Below are positions 24,429-32,896 of a DNA stretch of 64,000 nt, piece by piece; within the stretch, counting starts at the first letter, position 1; every line of letters begins with the position of its first letter. The notes beneath the pieces were generated by a model that was given only the letters and a program-made list of their open reading frames with translations, had not been told where the DNA came from and did no database searches. The stretch is from positions 124,001-188,000 of the forward strand of contig NZ_JBMPGS010000001.1 of assembly GCF_049680855.1 (NCBI RefSeq). Reading direction: 5' to 3'. The DNA is from Salinimicrobium sp049680855. GTDB taxonomy: Bacteria > Bacteroidota > Bacteroidia > Flavobacteriales > Flavobacteriaceae. The translations under genes were made by a program, and so were the position numbers.

Positions 24429-26747
24429 TCAGTCGTTAATATTTCTTTCTTCCTTTCTCAACCGCAGCTTCAGCAAACTGAAAACTCCTAACGCAGCAAC
24501 AGTTAAAACTGAAATTTCTATTAAAGTATCTGACCCTCTAAAATCAACGAGTATCACATTAACAACATTCTTTCCATGTGCCATCACATAAGAGTTAGCG
24601 GCGTAAAATTGACTAATTTCCTTATTCACGGGTTCAGATAACACCTCGAGAGAAATAAGAGTGATAAGCGCTCCAAAAACAGTGGCTAAAATGCCATCTT
24701 TAAACCGCATTTTATAGTCAGTAATCGATAGGTACTTTGGTAGACTTGCCAGTACAAGTACAAATAAGATTACCGTGAGGGTATCAATTGAAAATTGAGT
24801 CATTGCAAGATCGGGCGCGCTGTAGATCACGAATAATAGACAAATAGCATAACCCACAATCCCCATGGCCACCACTGCAGTAAGCCTGGACTTTGCAATC
24901 ACCACGAATAGAACAGATAAGAACATGATCCCCATAATCACCATTTCATAGTATGTCATTCTGGAAAACGAAGAGAAATCAACAGGAAAGTTTCTTTGTG
25001 TCGTAAAAAGGGAATATCCCACAAGTATGATTAGGAATAGAATGACGGTTGACACATAATTCCGCAGGAAACCATTCTGAAAAAAGCCTGTCCATACATT
25101 AGAAACGTAACGAAATCCAGAACCAAAGCTTAAAATCAAATTTTTGGGTGCTATAGGATCCAGCTTTGCAATGGCCTTCTCCCGTGCTGCCGAAGGTTTT
25201 AAGACAAAATAAAGAATAAAACCAAGAGCCAGAGTCAGAGCGCTTAAGGCCAGAACGTTGTTAAAGCCATGCCATAGTTTTAAATGAACTTCGGCTCCAT
25301 TCATTCCTACCGCATTTACTACCGGTTTTATTATTGGAGTGTCAATTATAGATGGAATAATCCCGAAAAGGATTCCAAGAGTGGCCAGCAAGGCCGGTGG
25401 TGCCCACATAAGAAATGGCGGCATATGTACTTTAGAATAAGCTTCGGGTAATTTGCCTGTAAATGGTTTGATGCCCACTACAAAGCCGGCATAGAGCACC
25501 AGGATATTGGTAGAAATTGCAAGTATAGTGAGCGGTATGGTCCAGCCTCCCATGTGTAAGGTAGCTTCATATACCAGATCTTTTCCAACAAAACCGACTG
25601 TAGGCGGCATCCCGGCACTGGAAATCGCAGCTAAAACTCCTATGACGGCTACCGGCAACATAACCTTCCGAAGGCCAGAGAGTGCTGTAAGATCCCTTGT
25701 TCCGGTTTCGTGATCCACAATTCCGGTAACCAAAAATAAAGTAGCCTTATACAAGGCATGAACAATGATATAAACCGCTGCTGCAGTTAAAGCATATTGG
25801 GTTCCCAACCCTATTAAAAAGACCAGAATACCCAACACCGAAATTGTTGAATATGCGAGCACGCCTTTCATGTCTGTCCTGAAAAGTGTATGCACAGCTG
25901 AATAGAACATGGTAATTCCACCCACAATTATCAAGGTAGTATTCCAGAACTCTGTATCTCCAAGCACCGGCGTAAAACGTAACAGCAGGTAAATTCCCGC
26001 TTTTACCATAGTAGCGGAATGCAGATAAGTTGATACCGGCGTTGGTGCTTTCATCGCTCCCGGAAGCCAGAAGTGAAAAGGAAACTGTGCCGATTTTGTA
26101 AAAGCCGCCCCGAAAAGCAAAATAACGATAAGTAGATAATGTTCACTTCCGGTAATGGCACCGCTAAGGTTCATCATTTCGGAAATGCTATAAGTCCCGG
26201 CCACGCTTCCCAGCAGCAATGCTCCTGCTAGAAAGAGAAAACCTCCCGTACCGGTGATGGCCAGCGCAAGTATAGCAGACTTTCGCGAGGCCTCACTTGT
26301 ATTGTTAAATCCAATAAGGAAAAAGGAACTTATACTAGTGAGTTCCCAGAAAAGGAACATTGAAAGCAGGTTGTCTGATAGCACAAGGCCCAGCATTGCC
26401 CCCATGAAAATACCAAGGTAACCATAGAACCTGTCAATGTAAGAATGGCCTTTGAGATAAGCTGCAGTGTAAGCAAAAACTAAAAATCCTATCCCGGTAA
26501 TAAGCAGGCAGAACAAAAGGGATAGTCCGTCAAGGGTAAAATTAAGGTTCAGGCCAAAAGAGGGCACCCATTGATGCGATTCGGTAATAATCTCTCCTCC
26601 AGATACCTTCCCAATGAAACTTGCAAAATAAACGAAAAGCCCTAAAGGAATGATGGATGAAAGTACAGCTAACTTACCTCTAAAATATTTACCGGCGATT
26701 ACCAGAAACAATGAAAATAAGAAGCCTGTGAGTATTGCTGCAAGCAT
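24429..26747 (-). CDS. mrpA: Mrp Na+/H+ antiporter subunit A
   Basis: A 772-residue main subunit, homologous to NuoL with extra C-terminal parts (MbhD- and MbhE-like). N-terminal antiporter core: MLFLWELTSISSFFLIGF (acidic Glu near 140), TKSAQFPFHFWLPGAMKAPTPVSTYLHSATMVKAG (key Lys and His) and later helices. From about residue 600 come the DUF4040/MbhD and MbhE modules with YSAPDLAMTQFSIDTLTVILFVL. First gene of the mrpABCDEFG operon, with its own promoter. The complex exports Na+ in exchange for protons, fitting a marine lifestyle. Confidence 0.95.
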   Translation of the reverse strand: MLAAILTGFLFSLFLVIAGKYFRGKLAVLSSIIPLGLFVYFASFIGKVSGGEIITESHQWVPSFGLNLNFTLDGLSLLFCLLITGIGFLVFAYTAAYLKGHSYIDRFYGYLGIFMGAMLGLVLSDNLLSMFLFWELTSISSFFLIGFNNTSEASRKSAILALAITGTGGFLFLAGALLLGSVAGTYSISEMMNLSGAITGSEHYLLIVILLFGAAFTKSAQFPFHFWLPGAMKAPTPVSTYLHSATMVKAGIYLLLRFTPVLGDTEFWNTTLIIVGGITMFYSAVHTLFRTDMKGVLAYSTISVLGILVFLIGLGTQYALTAAAVYIIVHALYKATLFLVTGIVDHETGTRDLTALSGLRKVMLPVAVIGVLAAISSAGMPPTVGFVGKDLVYEATLHMGGWTIPLTILAISTNILVLYAGFVVGIKPFTGKLPEAYSKVHMPPFLMWAPPALLATLGILFGIIPSIIDTPIIKPVVNAVGMNGAEVHLKLWHGFNNVLALSALTLALGFILYFVLKPSAAREKAIAKLDPIAPKNLILSFGSGFRYVSNVWTGFFQNGFLRNYVSTVILFLIILVGYSLFTTQRNFPVDFSSFSRMTYYEMVIMGIMFLSVLFVVIAKSRLTAVVAMGIVGYAICLLFVIYSAPDLAMTQFSIDTLTVILFVLVLASLPKYLSITDYKMRFKDGILATVFGALITLISLEVLSEPVNKEISQFYAANSYVMAHGKNVVNVILVDFRGSDTLIEISVLTVAALGVFSLLKLRLRKEERNIND

Positions 26748-26774
26748 AGTAAACGTTCAAAATTCCGTTAAATG

Positions 26775-26782
26775 CAAATATA
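26775..26782 (-). promoter_or_regulatory. mrp operon promoter -7 element
   Basis: TATATTTG on the minus strand, followed by C as in strong Bacteroidota promoters, 27 nt before the mrpA ATG. The leader would be about 20 nt. The rest of the 280-nt spacer up to 27027 holds no other recognised signal. Confidence 0.6.
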
Positions 26783-27027
26783 GCAGGAAAAAATGAGGTT
26801 TTAAACTTGCCTTTACTTTTTAATAATCAAGAAATTTTATTGAACAATAAACCTTGGAAAAACTGCCCGCTGATTAATAATTTAACAGGATCATTGCTTT
26901 ATTTTTTCACTGACAGCAGAAGAAAGGAGATGAAAAAGAAAATTAGATTTTCCAGAATATAAAGACGAAGAGTAGCCACAGCTTCCGAAGGAAATTATTA
27001 ATTTTAGACTTCAAAATTTATTGAGAT

Positions 27028-28800
27028 ATGCGAATAATTATCTGTTTATTGTTGTTCACAGGTTTTGGCTTTGCCCAAACGAACACATACGAAGTGTCTT
27101 TTGAAAATGCCAAACACCACGAGGCCTTCATAAACGCAACTTTTCCCGATATTTCTGAAGACACCCTTATTTTAAGGATGAGCCGCACGTCACCCGGCCG
27201 CTATGCACTTCATGAATTTGTTAAAAACGTGTACGGCCTTAAAGTCACTAACAGCCAGGGAGAACCCGTTCAAATCTCCCGACCAGATCCTTATTCCTGG
27301 GCTGTGACAAGCCATGACGGCACTGTAAATGTGGAATATCTTCTCTTCGGAAATCGTGCCGATGGTACTTACACTCAAATTGACGAATCACATGCCCATC
27401 TCAACATTCCGGCGACATTTATCTATGCTGAAGACCAAGAACAACGCCCTGTTGAAGTGAAATTTATTACTAATTCTCATCCTGAATGGAAAGTAGCTAC
27501 GCAGCTTAAAAGGCTTGACGAAAGCACCTTTTTTGCACCCGACTTCTACTATTTCATGGATAGCCCCGTAGAGCTCAGTGACTATGACATGAGGGAGTTT
27601 GAAATGGACGGGCAAACCATCAGGTTTGTTTTGCATCACCCGGGAACAGATCAGGAATTTGATGAATATTTCGAAAAGGTGAAAAAGATCGTCGCTCAGC
27701 AAAAAGCAGTTTTTGGCGAGCTTCCGAAATTCGATTTTGGAGAGTACACATTTCTTGCAGATTATATGCCGAATGCATCCGGAGACGGGATGGAACATCG
27801 CAACAGTACGATTCTTACAGATGTCACCAGTCTTGGCGAAGGCGGAATGGAAGAAAACATCGGGACTGTTTCCCATGAATTTTTTCACGCCTGGAATGTG
27901 GAGAGAATCCGCCCAAAATCTTTGGAGCCTTTTAATTTTTCCGAAGCAAATATGAGCGGCGCCCTTTGGTTTGCCGAAGGCTTTACCAGTTACTATACCA
28001 ATTTGATCCTTGCCCGCGCAGGAATTATAAGTACGCAAGAGTATGTAAAAAGCCTTAACGGCACGTTTAATTATGTGTGGAATTCTCCCGCTCTTCAATA
28101 TTTCAACCCAATTGAAATGAGTTACCAGGCGCCGTTTGTGGATGCTGCGACTTCTGTAGACCCTGTGAACCGTGAAAATACCTTTATTTCTTATTATTCC
28201 TACGGAAGCATGCTGGGACTCGCACTTGATCTTAAACTGCGTCAAAAAGGGCTGAATCTTGATGATTTCATGAAACTAATGTGGCAGAAATTCGGAAAAA
28301 CTGAAGAAGCTTATACTATTTCTGACCTGGAGCGGACTTTAGCAGCGTACGCCGGGCAGGATTTTGCCGAAAACTTCTTTGGAAACTTCATTTATAACAG
28401 CAAAACACCCAATTACGAGGTGCTATTCGCTTCGGTTGGCCTTGAACTGAAAAGAGCATCCAAAAATGCCTTTTTTGGAGCCTCTTTAAAAGATGCTTCC
28501 GAAGGAGTGGTGATAAGCAGAAATGTATCTCAATATACTCCGGCTTATGAAGGAGGGTTGAACCAGGGCAACAGGATTATTTCTGTAGACGGCGTAGAAT
28601 TAGAGGATAAAAAGCAATTTCAGGAGCTTTTGGAGACAAAGAAACCCGGAGATCAACTTCAGCTTAAGATTGAACGCTACGGAAATGAAATGGAGAAAGC
28701 GGTGAAATTGGATTCCAATCCGCAGTATACCATTGAAATAAATGAAGATGCAGGAAAGAGTGAAAAGCAGAAGCGTCAAAAATGGCTTTCTGCAAAGTAA
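27028..28800 (+). CDS. M61 family metallopeptidase with PDZ domain
   Basis: A 590-residue exported glycyl-aminopeptidase-like enzyme. A short signal peptide (about residues 1-16, ending GFA-Q) is followed by an N-terminal beta domain with the SRTSPGRYALHEF motif, then the thermolysin-like domain with the zinc motif HEFFH (residues 283-287) and the downstream glutamate in WFAEGFTSYYTNLIL. The last ~110 residues form a PDZ domain (GASLKDASEGVVI ... GNRIISVDGVELEDKKQFQELL). It is a single gene convergent with atpC, sharing a bidirectional terminator. It probably digests peptides in the periplasm. Confidence 0.93.
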   Translation: MRIIICLLLFTGFGFAQTNTYEVSFENAKHHEAFINATFPDISEDTLILRMSRTSPGRYALHEFVKNVYGLKVTNSQGEPVQISRPDPYSWAVTSHDGTVNVEYLLFGNRADGTYTQIDESHAHLNIPATFIYAEDQEQRPVEVKFITNSHPEWKVATQLKRLDESTFFAPDFYYFMDSPVELSDYDMREFEMDGQTIRFVLHHPGTDQEFDEYFEKVKKIVAQQKAVFGELPKFDFGEYTFLADYMPNASGDGMEHRNSTILTDVTSLGEGGMEENIGTVSHEFFHAWNVERIRPKSLEPFNFSEANMSGALWFAEGFTSYYTNLILARAGIISTQEYVKSLNGTFNYVWNSPALQYFNPIEMSYQAPFVDAATSVDPVNRENTFISYYSYGSMLGLALDLKLRQKGLNLDDFMKLMWQKFGKTEEAYTISDLERTLAAYAGQDFAENFFGNFIYNSKTPNYEVLFASVGLELKRASKNAFFGASLKDASEGVVISRNVSQYTPAYEGGLNQGNRIISVDGVELEDKKQFQELLETKKPGDQLQLKIERYGNEMEKAVKLDSNPQYTIEINEDAGKSEKQKRQKWLSAK

Positions 28801-28820
28801 TTTTAAGAGCCTTATAAAAC

Positions 28821-28857
28821 AAAAAACCTGTTGTGCGAACACAACAGGTTTTTTTTA
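28821..28857. terminator. Bidirectional terminator between the M61 gene and atpC
   Basis: AACCTGTTGTG-CGAA-CACAACAGGTT is a perfect 11-bp stem, flanked by an A run on the left and a T8 run on the right, so it can stop transcription from both sides. Confidence 0.92.
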
Positions 28858-28875
28858 TAGAATATTTTGTAGTGG

Positions 28876-29166
28876 CTAATCAGCCAAAACAATTACTTTA
28901 TTGTCTTTCATTTCAACTACTCCGCCATCAACTTCAAGCAAAAGGATCTTATTATCTGCAGTATCCCTGCTAAACTTTTTAGAGATTTTCTTCTCATCAA
29001 GGCTTGTGGAGTGCGTATAAACTTTCACAGTTCCCTTTCCTAAAACAGAAACAATAGGTGCGTGATTGTTCAACATTTGAAATTCACCTTCAACTCCGGG
29101 AACGCTTACAGAATCTACTTCTGAACTTAAGAGAACCGCTTCAGGCGTGACTATTTCTAAATACAT
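28876..29166 (-). CDS. atpC: F1Fo ATP synthase epsilon subunit, short form
   Basis: Only 96 residues: the N-terminal beta-sandwich (MYLEIVTPEAVLLSSEVDSVSVPG...FQMLNNHAPIVSVLGKG) is complete, but the C-terminal two-helix domain that locks the rotor in E. coli and Bacillus (epsilon of ~135 residues) is missing. The gene ends cleanly with VIVLAD and a stop, so this is a natural short form, as in other Bacteroidota. It couples the rotor to F1 but cannot use the usual inhibitory helices. Follows atpD after 74 nt. Confidence 0.95.
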   Translation of the reverse strand: MYLEIVTPEAVLLSSEVDSVSVPGVEGEFQMLNNHAPIVSVLGKGTVKVYTHSTSLDEKKISKKFSRDTADNKILLLEVDGGVVEMKDNKVIVLAD

Positions 29167-29187
29167 ATTTTTTTAGTTTTCAGTCCA

Positions 29188-29231
29188 CAGTAATCAATAG
29201 GCAATAACGAATTACTGCCTACTGAATACTG
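29188..29231 (-). repeat. Intercistronic palindromic element between atpD and atpC
   Basis: Two 20-nt arms (29188-29207 and 29212-29231) are inverted copies with 17/20 identity around a 4-nt loop. In minus-strand RNA, the sense of atpDC, two of the three differences become G-U pairs, while on the plus strand they would be A-C mismatches. The sequence (cores TAGGCA/TGCCTA with CAGTA ends) resembles short intergenic palindromes seen in many Flavobacteriaceae. It may adjust mRNA stability or the atpD:atpC ratio. Confidence 0.6.
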
Positions 29232-29240
29232 ATCACTTTT

Positions 29241-30752
29241 TTATGCTTCAGCCAACATTTTTTCTCCGGCCTCGATCGCTTCCTCAATAGTTCCTTTAAG
29301 GTTAAAAGCTGCTTCAGGAAGGTGATCTAATTCCCCGTCCATGATCATATTAAAGCCTTTAATCGTGTCTTTAATATCAACAAGCACACCTTTTAAACCT
29401 GTAAACTGCTCGGCTACGTGGAAAGGCTGCGAAAGGAAACGTTGTACACGTCTCGCACGTGATACGGCTTGTTTATCTTCTTCAGAAAGTTCTTCCATAC
29501 CAAGAATGGCGATAATATCCTGAAGTTCTTTATATCTCTGTAGTAACTCTTTTACTCTTTGAGCACAGTTATAATGATCTGCTCCTAAAATTTCAGCAGT
29601 AAGAATTCTTGAAGTAGAATCCAGTGGATCTACCGCAGGATAAATACCTAATTCGGCAATTTTACGAGACAATACTGTTGTTGCATCAAGGTGGGCAAAG
29701 GTTGTTGCCGGTGCAGGGTCAGTAAGGTCATCTGCAGGTACATAAACCGCCTGTACAGAAGTAATAGACCCGTTTTTAGTAGAAGTAATACGCTCCTGCA
29801 TCGCACCCATCTCTGTCGCAAGTGTAGGCTGGTAACCTACCGCAGATGGCATACGTCCAAGAAGTGCAGATACTTCGGAACCTGCCTGTGTAAATCGGAA
29901 AATGTTGTCAACGAAGAAAAGTACATCTTTCCCTTGTCCTTCTCCCGCTCCATCACGGAAATATTCAGCAATTGTAAGACCGGAAAGTGCCACACGTGCA
30001 CGTGCTCCCGGTGGTTCGTTCATTTGTCCGAATACGAAAGTTGCTTTAGAATCTCTTAAAGCAGATTTATCTACTTTGTTAAGATCCCATCCACCTTCTT
30101 CCATGGAGTGCATAAAGTCATCTCCATATTTTATAATACCAGATTCAAGCATCTCTCTCAAAAGGTCATTTCCTTCACGGGTTCTTTCTCCAACACCTGC
30201 AAACACAGATAAACCACCGTGTCCTTTTGCAATGTTATTAATAAGTTCCTGGATCAATACGGTCTTACCCACCCCTGCACCTCCAAAAAGGCCAATTTTA
30301 CCTCCTTTTGCATAAGGCTCAATAAGGTCAATTACCTTGATCCCGGTAAATAATACTTCAGTAGATACAGATAAGTCTTCGAATTTTGGCGCTTCCCTGT
30401 GAATAGGAAGTCCGGCTTCACCGGCTTTTGGCAAGTTGCCAATTCCGTCGATCGCATCACCAATTACGTTGAACAATCTTCCGTAGACATCTTTTCCAAC
30501 CGGCATTTGGATAGGAGCTCCCGTAGCAACTACTTCCACGCCCCTGCTCAATCCATCTGTAGAATCCATAGAAACTGTTCTTACAGTATCTTCCCCAATG
30601 TGTGATTGAACCTCAAGAACAAGGATAGACCCATCTTTTCTGGTAATTTCCAAAGAATCATAGATCCTTGGCAATTCAGCAATCTCTGTGTTGAAAGCTA
30701 CGTCAACCACAGGGCCGATAACTTGTGCAACTTTACCTGTAACTTTAGACAT
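29241..30752 (-). CDS. atpD: F1Fo ATP synthase beta subunit
   Basis: Catalytic subunit of F1 (503 residues). It has the P-loop GGAGVGKT (in KIGLFGGAGVGKTVLIQEL), the catalytic Glu in GERTREGNDL, and ALSGLTIAEYFRD with VLFFVDNIFRFTQAGSEVSALLGRMPS. As usual in Bacteroidota, atpD-atpC form their own operon away from the genes for Fo and alpha. Promoter about 90 nt upstream. Confidence 0.98.
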   Translation of the reverse strand: MSKVTGKVAQVIGPVVDVAFNTEIAELPRIYDSLEITRKDGSILVLEVQSHIGEDTVRTVSMDSTDGLSRGVEVVATGAPIQMPVGKDVYGRLFNVIGDAIDGIGNLPKAGEAGLPIHREAPKFEDLSVSTEVLFTGIKVIDLIEPYAKGGKIGLFGGAGVGKTVLIQELINNIAKGHGGLSVFAGVGERTREGNDLLREMLESGIIKYGDDFMHSMEEGGWDLNKVDKSALRDSKATFVFGQMNEPPGARARVALSGLTIAEYFRDGAGEGQGKDVLFFVDNIFRFTQAGSEVSALLGRMPSAVGYQPTLATEMGAMQERITSTKNGSITSVQAVYVPADDLTDPAPATTFAHLDATTVLSRKIAELGIYPAVDPLDSTSRILTAEILGADHYNCAQRVKELLQRYKELQDIIAILGMEELSEEDKQAVSRARRVQRFLSQPFHVAEQFTGLKGVLVDIKDTIKGFNMIMDGELDHLPEAAFNLKGTIEEAIEAGEKMLAEA

Positions 30753-30844
30753 TATCTAATACTTTATTGTTTTTATAAAATAAATAAGAAAAAAATAAAT
30801 CGGGCCCAATACATTTACCCAAAGTCAATATCTTTTTCAGGCTG

Positions 30845-30852
30845 CAAAGATA
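30845..30852 (-). promoter_or_regulatory. atpDC promoter -7 element
   Basis: TATCTTTG on the minus strand, followed by C. It predicts a leader of about 85 nt before the atpD ATG at 30752. A -33 TTTG at proper spacing was not found. Confidence 0.5.
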
Positions 30853-30983
30853 TGTTTTTTGCGCAAAAGTTTATAGCGGAAATCACAACTTTTTCAACTT
30901 CCTTCAAACCCGCATTTTCTCTGGTCTTCAGGCAATAAAGACTTCAACTGTCGAAATTCTGCAGCCGTTATTCCGAAAAAATA

Positions 30984-31020
30984 AAAACCCCTGCAGAAAA
31001 TCCTTTTCCGCAGGGGTTTC
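30984..31020 (-). terminator. Terminator after glmS
   Basis: ACCCCTGC and GCAGGGGT arms flank a loop with a short TTTTCC/GGATTTT stretch. On the minus strand the stem is followed by TTTTTATTTTTT, 20 nt past the glmS stop. Confidence 0.88.
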
Positions 31021-31039
31021 AAACTATTTGAGAATTCAC

Positions 31040-32893
31040 TTATTCCACAGTAACCGACTTCGCCAGATTACGTGGCTGGTCCACATTCTTACCAAGCAAT
31101 ACTGCTATATGGTAGGAAAGCAATTGTAAAGGAATTGTCGTAATGAGCGGAGTCAAGGATTCAATTGTATCTGGCACTTCAATAACATAATCTGCAAGAT
31201 CACGTACACTGGTATCTCCTTCGGTCACGATCCCGATGATCTTTCCGTTCCTGGACTTGATCTCCTGAATGTTACTAACTACCTTCTCATAATGCCCTTT
31301 TCGGGTAGCGATCACCACTACCGGCATTTCTTCATCGATCAAAGCTATTGGACCGTGTTTCATTTCGGCAGCAGGGTAACCTTCTGCATGAATGTAAGAG
31401 ATTTCCTTTAATTTCAAGGCACCTTCCAAAGCTACAGGAAAGTTGTATCCTCTCCCCAGATACAAACAATTTCGAGCATCTTTATACTTTTCTGCAATTT
31501 CCTGGATGTGCTCGTTAGACAGCAGCGCAACCTCGATCTTTTGAGGAATGGTGTCCAATTCACTCAAATGCATGTGAAAATCGGAATTTGAAATTGTTCC
31601 TTTTGCTTTTGCCAGTTTGAGCGCGATCAAAGTAAGAACGGTGATCTGAGTTGTAAAAGCCTTGGTCGAAGCAACACCAATTTCTGGTCCTGCGTGGGTG
31701 TAAGCACCTGCATTGGTCTCTCTTGAGATAGAAGAACCTACGACGTTACACACTCCAAATACAAAAGCTCCTTTCTCTTTAGCAAGTTTAATGGCCGCCA
31801 TAGTATCTGCCGTCTCACCACTCTGTGATATAGCTATGACTACATCTTCTGAAGTGATTACAGGATTCCTGTACCTGAATTCAGAAGCATATTCTACCTC
31901 AACCGGGATACGGGCGAGGTCTTCGAAGATATACTCTGCAACCAGTCCTGCATGCCATGAAGTACCGCAGGCAACAATGATGATCCTTTTGGCGTTGGTA
32001 AAACGCTCCAAATTATCATCAATTCCAGCCATTCGAATAATTCCTTCGTCCACAAGAAGTCTTCCTCTATAGGTGTCAGAAATGGCATTTGGCTGCTCAT
32101 ATATTTCCTTCAGCATAAAATGCTCAAAACCGCCTTTTTCTATTTGCTCAAGATTTAACTGCAATTCCTGGATGTAAGGATCTACCAGTTTATCATCTTT
32201 TATTTGACGCACACTAACTCCTTTATTTCTTCGAACTACAGCCATTTCACCGTCCTCCAGATATATGGCATTGTTGGTAAATTCTATAAACGGAGAAGCA
32301 TCTGAAGCGATAAAATATTCATCTTCACCCACCCCTATAGCCAGCGGGCTACCTAAACGTGCAACTACAATCTCATTCGGTTTGTTCTTATCAAAAACAG
32401 CAATTGCATAAGCACCTATGGTTTGGTTCAAGGCTATTTGCACGGCTTTTCCAAGCTTCACTTCCTCCTTCTTCATTACATCTTCAATAAGGTTTACCAA
32501 AACCTCAGTATCTGTATCTGAAGTGAAATTGTACCCCCTTTTCACCAACTCCTTTTTAAGAGATTCATAGTTTTCAATGATCCCGTTATGGATGATCACC
32601 AGCTCTCCAGAATTTGAGTAGTGAGGATGAGAATTCACATCATTTGGAACACCATGTGTAGCCCATCTCGTGTGACCAAGACCAATTGTTCCCGAAGGAT
32701 CCACTTCATTCTCAAGTTTTTCTTTAAGATCTACAACCTTTCCTTTGGTCTTGCTTAATTTTAATTCTTGTTTGTCATCATTATACAACATCATTCCCGC
32801 ACTATCATAGCCGCGGTACTCCAGCCTTTGCAAACCTTTAAGTACAATTGGATAAGCCTCTCTATGGCCAATATATCCTACAATTCCACACAT
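31040..32893 (-). CDS. glmS: Glutamine--fructose-6-phosphate aminotransferase (isomerising)
   Basis: Makes glucosamine-6-phosphate for peptidoglycan and LPS. 617 residues: N-terminal glutaminase with catalytic Cys2 (MCGIVGYIGHR) and GLGHTRWATHG, then two SIS sugar isomerase domains (about 290-430 and 460-600) with ACGTSWHAGL, ISQSGETADT and GRGYNFPVALEGALKLKEISYIHAEGYPAAEMKHGPIALI. The end DQPRNLAKSVTVE is canonical. Three nt after the DUF4270 gene, so co-transcribed. No glmS ribozyme is seen, as expected outside Firmicutes. Confidence 0.98.
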   Translation of the reverse strand: MCGIVGYIGHREAYPIVLKGLQRLEYRGYDSAGMMLYNDDKQELKLSKTKGKVVDLKEKLENEVDPSGTIGLGHTRWATHGVPNDVNSHPHYSNSGELVIIHNGIIENYESLKKELVKRGYNFTSDTDTEVLVNLIEDVMKKEEVKLGKAVQIALNQTIGAYAIAVFDKNKPNEIVVARLGSPLAIGVGEDEYFIASDASPFIEFTNNAIYLEDGEMAVVRRNKGVSVRQIKDDKLVDPYIQELQLNLEQIEKGGFEHFMLKEIYEQPNAISDTYRGRLLVDEGIIRMAGIDDNLERFTNAKRIIIVACGTSWHAGLVAEYIFEDLARIPVEVEYASEFRYRNPVITSEDVVIAISQSGETADTMAAIKLAKEKGAFVFGVCNVVGSSISRETNAGAYTHAGPEIGVASTKAFTTQITVLTLIALKLAKAKGTISNSDFHMHLSELDTIPQKIEVALLSNEHIQEIAEKYKDARNCLYLGRGYNFPVALEGALKLKEISYIHAEGYPAAEMKHGPIALIDEEMPVVVIATRKGHYEKVVSNIQEIKSRNGKIIGIVTEGDTSVRDLADYVIEVPDTIESLTPLITTIPLQLLSYHIAVLLGKNVDQPRNLAKSVTVE

Positions 32894-32896
32894 GAT

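Noticed and set aside
27388..28245. A 285-residue open frame antisense to the M61 peptidase gene
   Set aside because: It is the mirror of a well-conserved coding region, has no domain, and its composition (His/Cys/Phe-rich) is typical of shadow frames.
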